The translations under genes and the position numbers were made by a program. 64,000 bases of DNA from contig CM068382.1 in NCBI GenBank assembly GCA_034770075.1, forward strand, positions 7,885,685 through 7,949,684, given 5' to 3'. The notes beneath the pieces were generated by a model. That model saw nothing but the letters and a program-made list of their open reading frames with translations, ran no database searches and had not been told where the DNA came from. This stretch comes from Aralia elata (Eukaryota; Streptophyta; Magnoliopsida; Apiales; Araliaceae). Of the stretch, positions 57,661-64,000 are shown piece after piece (positions within the stretch are counted from its first letter, which is position 1; each line of letters opens with the position of its first letter).

Positions 57661-59529
57661 CACCTATATATATATATATATATATCTTACAGGGATAGAT
57701 TCAAGAATTAAGTCCAGAGGGCCATGTGTAAGAGTTTAAATAAATAAAAATTAAAAATCATAGTTAGATTTAAATAACCTTTAGACAAAAAATTAATGAG
57801 CACGGGCCTGATTCCCATTAGGTTCCAAGTTAGGCTTGAATTATATTTACATGTGTTAACGTCAAATTTTGAATCAAGCGTTAACAACATGTTTGTGTTC
57901 ATTTAGGGATAACTTCCAGCCACCAGCTTTTCTCCTATTTACTGTATATTGAAGATGAGTCCCAAAATCAGCTAGCAAATTTAATCCATGATTCTAGGTA
58001 GCTGGTTTCCCCTTCTGCCCCAACAAGCCACATTGATTACTTGAGCTTTTTTTGTGTCCTCAAATAATTAACATCTATTTTAATTGGCAAGTGATAGTCC
58101 CTAGCTCCGTTCCCGAGAAAAAAATCTATTTTGCAAAATTTTACAAATTTTAAGAATATTTTTATTTATTTCGCGTTTATTCCTTAATTTATTGAATGCT
58201 TAGTTTAATAATAATGACAATATGATACTGAAATCGTTAAGATAAACATGAGGACATTTATACTATTTTTATGCTATTTTTATTTGAGGGAGGAATAAGT
58301 CATGACAAGTTGGACTCCATTATAAGCAATGTTATTTGAAGGTCTTAACGTTTCTTCTAAGGGCATTACATGTGTTCCTAATTAATAATGTTCACGAACT
58401 TGTACATTATTTATTACGATCCTAATCTAAGTGGTTTCATAATTTTTTAAATGATTTTTTTAATCTATTATTTAGAGGTAAATAACTAAATTCTTTTAAG
58501 AAATAAAGATTTTTTTATCGAAATATGAATTAAACCGAAAGACTCCTATTTAAAAATATTAGAAAATTGCCTAACAAAATATATGGTTTGTTAATACTAG
58601 ACACTATAAAAAACCTAGGATTATCGGAAGATTGCATCAACAAAATATACATTTTTGCTAATAGAAACAACAGAAAATGTTAACAATTATCGGAAAGTTA
58701 CATCAACAAATTCTAACATATTATAAATATAAATAATTACGCTAAAGATGCTAGCTGCTAGCCTCAGCGTTTGCACACTTTGTATGTGTACTGTTTTCCT
58801 GTTGGGGGTCTAATTAATCAGTTTTTTCGATTATATATAGGTGTAGGAAAATTACTTCTTATTCTGTCCCCCCCCCTCCCCCACCCCCCCCCCCCTTTTT
58901 TTGCTTGTATCTGCCTGATTTTTCTATGTATGGTTTGGATCGTTTTTATATAGTGTTTTATTAAACTGGATGGTTATGTAATCTTTCTTTTCAATTATAA
59001 AAATAAATTTTCATGGTTGATCAAAAAATTAAATAAGCTGAAAAGGGCTAGATGATCAGAGTTACTGGTTATAAAAAATTAAGTTCCAAAATTTTAATTA
59101 AATTTTCAGTTATGTCGATTTGCAAATTTATTACAAGAATGTTGAATCATTGACAGGAATAAGATGTATTAAGGCATCACTATAGGGGGTTATCTTAGGC
59201 TTCAAATATGTGTTAACTCTAAGAAATTGACATTTGACAAAGATATCATGTTTTATTCTTGGATTAGACTTTCAATAAATTAGGAATTGGAATTGACAAA
59301 AAAAGGTGATATTAAGTGACCCCTCCTATCCCCCTAGCGGGAATATTATTATTAAGGGAAAGCCTAGCACTCGTCCAAATTATAAACTGCGCTTAATTGC
59401 AATACCTCTCAGATTCTCATGGCAGCAATAAATGATTAAAAGTTGCCTCAAAGTTAGGGGGAGGCAATTTAAGTGCTGCACTATTTTGGTGTTTGGTGTA
59501 GATACCAAATTGTTCAGTTAAAATAGAAT
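57661..59529. other. Gene-free sequence
   Basis: AT-rich; a C-rich run with scattered interruptions at 58867-58893. No gene or clear transposon structure recognised. Confidence 0.5.
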
Positions 59530-59680
59530 AAATGTACGTACACACCTAAAGTGTACATTTAAAGACAAATTCAAATGTAAAATAGTAATAAATGAGGACA
59601 GAGAAATATTTTATTACTCTCATTTTACACTTGAGTGTGTCTTTGGATGTACAATTTGAATGTGTACACAGATATGTCCT
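59530..59680. mobile_element. Short foldback MITE
   Basis: Left arm GTACACACCTAAAGTGTACA... AAATGTAAAATAGTAATAAA and right arm TTTTATTACTCTCATTTTACAC...TGTACACAGATATG are inverted with several mismatches. About 150 bp. No clear target duplication. Confidence 0.55.
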
Positions 59681-61248
59681 AAAATATAGAGAGAGCAAAA
59701 TGTGTGACTGAAGTTATGTTTTAAAAATAAAAAAATAAAAAGAAAAAAGAAGAAGATGCTATTTTGATGTTATGTGTTTATAGGACAAAATATTACAGAG
59801 GAACAAAATACTAGGAAAGCTAGAAATATATATATATATATATATAAAAGCAGAATGTTTGCAATTTGCTAGGGCTTTTAACCACAAACTTTAAAGCATA
59901 TATAATAAAGTAGAGCTTGCCTTCTTTGAGGAAGTTGAAATTCAACAATAAGTTATATACCAATGAAGCTAAATTATGAAAAAAATGACTCAATTTTTTG
60001 GAATGTTATTTTTAGACAAACCCTATATCTTTAGCAAATGCTCCGCAAACCACCCCAGAATTTGTTCTTTATCATCTTTAATAATTGTGGTATACATTTT
60101 CTAAGTTAGAAGATAAAATGATAGCTATATTAAACTGAAATCGAAGTATTTGCTATGCTACTATATAACATTAGAATTGAATCTTCTTCTTTCTTGTCAA
60201 CTGAAAAAAAATGATACTCGGGATTTGTCAACCGACTAGGTTACATTACCAGTTTAAAAAATTGATAGTTTTAATTAAACATAACAGCCTTATATTTTGA
60301 TTTTCGCTAGTGCATGAACTTTAATTGCATTAATCCCAGGAATCACATGCAACCTGAAAGAGTTGAACCATGCCCTTTAATTGATTCTTTAAGCTTTTGA
60401 CACCGGCAGCCATTAACAATGGATGTATTATTTTCCATAAAGTCATGAAAATGAAGTAAATACTATACAACATCCACCATGCACCAAACACCAAACACCA
60501 AATTTTAATTTCTTTATATAGGCATATAATGTGACTTCCCCTTATCCTAGAAGTAGCTTGCCGGCCCTTAATTATAAGAAGCTATACCCTACGTACAAGC
60601 TGTGTCATTTTCACCTCTAAGAGGTGAGCTACTGATACGGAATGTACAGAAACTAATTTAATTCATGCAGATCTAGCTTTAAATCATGGTTGGGTGAGGT
60701 GTGACATTTATCTGCAAAACTACAACTTTAAACAACGGGAACTAATTTGGAAACAAGAAATAAATGTTATAAAATCTAGTCAAGATTTTATATTTTTTTG
60801 AAAGGACAAAAAGAGCATTTAATACTGTTAGCTTCTCTCCGTCTCTCTCTCATCATAAAATAAATATACTTGTGCTATGTGTGTGACAATATTTTTTTAT
60901 AGAAAATATTTTATTTAAATAAAATGAGTAAACTATTAAAATTATTAAAGTTCATGCCTTGTGGTGAAAGGGTTTAGAAGATTTGCAGGCCTAGCAAACT
61001 CATGGTCATGGATATGAAAGATAACTAGTATTTGAAAGCTAGTTCTTGTTTTGGGGTCTGGATTTGGAAAGTACTATGCATTTCTTGGTATTGCAGATAA
61101 TTTTAATTTTGTCATTTGGCTAGTAACTTATGCCAAACATGATCCAAAATAGTCAAATGTGAAGCTTCCATTTTGTAATTATTGGTGGTTAGTTAGCCAG
61201 CCTAACATATTGCTACTACATGTAAGGTTAATTTGCAACCTTAGAAAT
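59681..61248. other. Gene-free sequence
   Basis: An AT microsatellite lies at about 59826-59845. I see no coding region; a GT-AG exon chain could not be built on either strand. Confidence 0.45.
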
Positions 61249-62169
61249 ATACCACTAGAAAATCGTGTATCTGAGACGGAAAATTCCGTCTCAAAGCTGT
61301 CAGAATCGATTTCAAATCTCAATTTGGGATGGGTTTTGATTGTTTCAAAACTCGTCTCTAAAAAGGGCGTCGTTAAATCTGACACCGCCTTTAAATGCGT
61401 TTCAAAAAAATAGAAACCGATTTATCGTTTCTATTTTCCTGTGCATTTTTTTGGCGTCAAAAATTGGCGGGAACAAATTTGAGACTGATATCGTATCTAA
61501 GTCGTCTCTAATTTAACGGCAAAAACTGGCGCCAATATGTTTGGGACGGAATCCGACGGTCTCTAATTCATCCGTCTCAAAGCATTTACCTCCAATAAAA
61601 TTTACTGTTTCAAATTAGTCTCTAATTCTGTCTCAAATCTATCATATCAATTTTTTTGCCACTACAGATTTTACTTTTATGCCAGAATCATAAATTTTAA
61701 AAATATGAAATACAAAAATATAATTAAAGTTAATAATAATTCAAGTGTCTATCATTAACTATTAAATAATAAAAGTCGTCACAAAGTACGAGTACAATAA
61801 GTTGTTACAATCTAAATAAAATAGACTAATAATTCAAAATCGAATTAGAGACCGTCGGATTGTCATCAACAGCCTTGCCACTAAATATTGAGCCCATCAT
61901 CATCACCATAATGACCACTTTCTCCCTTGTTAACATCATTGTCATCAACATCCTATACATCAAACACAAATATACATAATTAACATCACACGACATAATC
62001 ACCTAAAAAACAAGCATACATATGTATCAAATCCAAATCCACTAGACATGTTAAATTTAGATCTAAACAAGATGGTAGCAACAACAACGCTTAGTTATTC
62101 CAGTAGAAACACCAACATCAACTAAACTCTAATAATGCTTTATTTTGGTGCTTTAACGTGTTAAATCTA

Positions 62170-62437
62170 AAGACTGCCGATCTTACTTCTTGATAAAAAA
62201 AGGAGGATGCTCCGCCATTTTATCAAATTTGTAATACGTTTTACATCCTGCTTTTTCGTGGACTCGTCTCTTGCCTTCTTCATCACGTCCTTGTAGCGTG
62301 TAGAACAAACATTGTCCCAAACTTTCTTTGCCTTTGTATGCATTGCTTCGTTTATGAATTGATAGGTCTCCTGAGATTATAACCAACACAATCAGCCCCA
62401 TAATATAGGGTACAAACTTAATCAATCCATACATCAA
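62170..62437 (-). pseudogene. En/Spm-type transposase fragment (Transposase_24-like)
   Basis: One minus-strand frame reads ETYQFINEAMHTKAKKVWDN, then RYKDVMKKARDESTKKQDVK. This resembles the RYxDxxxxxRxESxKKA stretch preceding the PPxWI/xxxWxxL motif in the putative plant En/Spm transposase family. A frameshift then moves the continuation (MAEHPPFFIKK) into another frame. Identity rests on motif memory only. Confidence 0.4.
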
Positions 62438-63055
62438 GATGCTTTACCATCCAACAAAGTTTCTGGTGGATTCATGTCCTCCTTAACCAGAAACCACCAA
62501 AATCAACTAATTCACACATGAAAATTAAAATTAGTGCGTTTATAGTATTTGATTGCTTTTTCTTTCCTACATTTCGCGACATGAAACAGAACAGAACATT
62601 TCAAGTAAAGAGAAGGTAAGGGAAAAAAAAAACACTATTTATTCTTAGACCTAAAGAAACTTTTTATTTTCAGTCATTTAAATCGCTGTTTCTATTTACA
62701 TATATAAATTGCTGCATGATTGCTTCTGACTTTGTCTTTAGGATCCTCTACTTTGGTGGCAGTTTTGACTAAAAAAAATTGTTTGACATACTAAGACTGT
62801 TGCCTGTGGTTTTATAAATGCATCTTAATTAATTTCTCTTTGCTATTCATATATTCGATCAATACTAGATACTGCCTATTTCTACTTTTCTAGCCTCATT
62901 ATTCTATACTAGTTAAGTTTGCAGCAAATTCTTTAAAATACCACCACACTTGGAATTGCAGTTCCACGAGAAAAAGCCTCCATTGTCAAAAACACATAAT
63001 GAAAAGCTGATGCAAGGCAGGGAAACTATCTACAGCTTGTTTCAAGAACTCTGCA

Positions 63056-63225
63056 AAATTTTGTTAACATTATGGTGTTTTTGAGTTGGGGTAAGGGCAA
63101 TCCATTCTGAATTCTGAATTCTTCATTAATAGTACGACTGTTATCAGCGATTCGCCTGTCCATCCAACTTGGATCGACGGACATCGTTTCTAAACAGAAA
63201 GAATATCTATCCAAATGAGATGAAT
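63056..63225 (-). pseudogene. Possible transposase-associated domain of the CACTA element
   Basis: After an acceptor-like tctgtttag (about 63195) the minus strand reads ETMSVDPSWMDRRIADNSRT and INEEF; a later segment in another frame reads EFLKQAVDSFPALHQL. DxSWMxRR...EFxxGVxEFLxxA is the pattern of the transposase-associated domain at the N terminus of plant CACTA transposases. The two halves are separated by about 60 unmatched bases. Tentative. Confidence 0.35.
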
Positions 63226-63689
63226 TTTAAAATGTAGATTACATTTTTAAAATCTGTGTCATGCTGCAATATTCTAAAAGTATATGACATGAAAAATTGA
63301 ATACACAGTTTGTAGGAGTAAATACTAGCATAAACACCTTAATCTTAAATAACTGTGAAACTTTCAAAATAATACTAAATCAGGCAACTTCGCACTTATC
63401 ATTTATTCAGTTAGTCCCTTGTTATATGTACCCCACAAAATAAAGAGAACAGAAACCCAATTTTTTGCCTCTGTCCTCTCTAACAACACAAAACTTCAGA
63501 GTTAAAATGACTAGAAAATATGTAGGTTGCCAATCCTGTAAAGAATAGTTGATCCCCTCACCCTTCCCACTCATTATACTATTAAGAATTCAATGTTGGT
63601 TATGTATAAACAAAACAACAATCACAATCATATAGCTTTAAAAACATGACAAAAAAACTGTGAATAAGTAAAGGGACGAGATAGATCAC

Positions 63690-63779
63690 CTTCGCACTTG
63701 TAGAAGTTGAAGGCCCTGACCCCAAGGTTTGTTGTTGACCAAAACCTTGCTTATTGATCTCTGAGTGCAGATCAAAAGC
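63690..63779 (-). other. Possible 90-nt internal exon, product unknown
   Basis: On the minus strand it is bounded by an acceptor (gatttgtag) and a donor (GCGAAG|gtgatc) and is open throughout in one frame (AFDLHSEINKQGFGQQQTLG, then Ser/Thr-rich). It could belong to the CACTA element or to a host gene beyond the window. I do not recognise the sequence. Confidence 0.3.
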
Positions 63780-64000
63780 CTACAAATCCAATACTTATTA
63801 AAGTCAGCCTATAAATACAATACTTTGAATCATACATGCAGCAACATTATAAGCACCGACAATATTTCAACAACCGAACTGCCGCAACTGCTTCAACCAA
63901 CAAAATAATGATAACTATCAACTAAATGTTTTAAAATTTACAGTAACTAGAATTGGAAATTGTGGAACAGCACTACTCTTGCAAACCTAAACAATAGTAG

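Larger units (their letters stand above)
61249..64000 (-). mobile_element. Probable CACTA (En/Spm) element, partial, running off the window
   Basis: The left end reads CACTAGAAAATCGTG, followed by palindromic subterminal repeats built on GAGACGGAA and CCGTCTCAAA (61270-61610), which is the terminal architecture of CACTA elements. Coding relics on the minus strand further in (62183-62437, 63060-63225) resemble En/Spm proteins. GAATCCGACGGTCTCTAATTC (61552-61572 region) returns inverted at about 61845. The right end is outside the window, so target duplication and total length cannot be given. Confidence 0.5.

Noticed and set aside
58867..58893. C-rich run as a possible G-quadruplex or assembly scar
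   Set aside because: Homopolymer-rich tracts also occur at 1908-1930 and 2186-2199; nothing specific can be claimed.
1..64000. CRISPR arrays, operons, bacterial-type elements, rRNA or intact tRNA genes
   Set aside because: The window is plant nuclear DNA; none of these structures was seen. The tRNA-like string at 16421 is a retrotransposon primer site.

Overview
This is nuclear DNA from a flowering plant. It is AT-rich, host genes are sparse and split by GT-AG introns, and transposons lie inside transposons. The readable proteins (a VAMP714-type R-SNARE, NAC090-type transcription factors, an Ole e 1-like secreted protein) match eudicot families. I cannot name the species; an asterid is only a guess. 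Four host genes are supported, all on the minus strand: VAMP714-like (1394-6032, 4 exons), two tandem NAC090-like genes (32404-33565 and 41369-42418, 3 exons each) and a pollen Ole e 1/extensin-family gene (49345-50406, 2 exons).

Layout. 1-6274: VAMP714-like gene, with a short inverted-repeat transposon downstream. 6275-20313: a nested transposon block about 240 bp upstream of the VAMP714 start codon. A Mutator-like element (MULE-2, 6284-20304) is flanked by perfect 9-bp target duplications. It carries a broken MuDR-type transposase (minus) and a convergent broken GRF zinc-finger gene (plus). Three later elements sit inside it, each with its own perfect target duplication: MULE-1 (6294-8428) in its left terminal repeat, a gag-only LTR retrotransposon (12018-17643) in the transposase, and MULE-3 (18654-19713). 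20314-31990: repeats without a recognised host gene, including probable old Ty3-type LTR sequence, a six-copy 100-bp minisatellite, a solo LTR (28186-28697) and a hAT relic (29624-30589). 31995-45240: a segmental duplication carrying the two NAC genes, separated by a spacer with a 277-bp foldback. 45240-48200: AT-rich sequence with MITEs. 49345-50406: the Ole e 1-like gene. 50902-56128: a full-length Tork/Tnt1-like Copia element whose two LTRs read as identical. 56153-57340: a 1.2-kb foldback. 61249-64000: remains of a probable CACTA (En/Spm) element running off the window.

The host genes do not form a pathway: vesicle fusion, transcription control and a cell-wall/secreted protein are simply neighbours. 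What links the window is transposon history. Target duplications and the NAC segmental duplication let many insertions be ordered in time. The most unusual observation is a leader module of about 110 bp shared by two LTR retrotransposons of different superfamilies (15710-15818 in the gag-only Ty3-like element and 55507-55619 in the Copia element). In both it lies between the primer binding site and the first ORF, in the same orientation.
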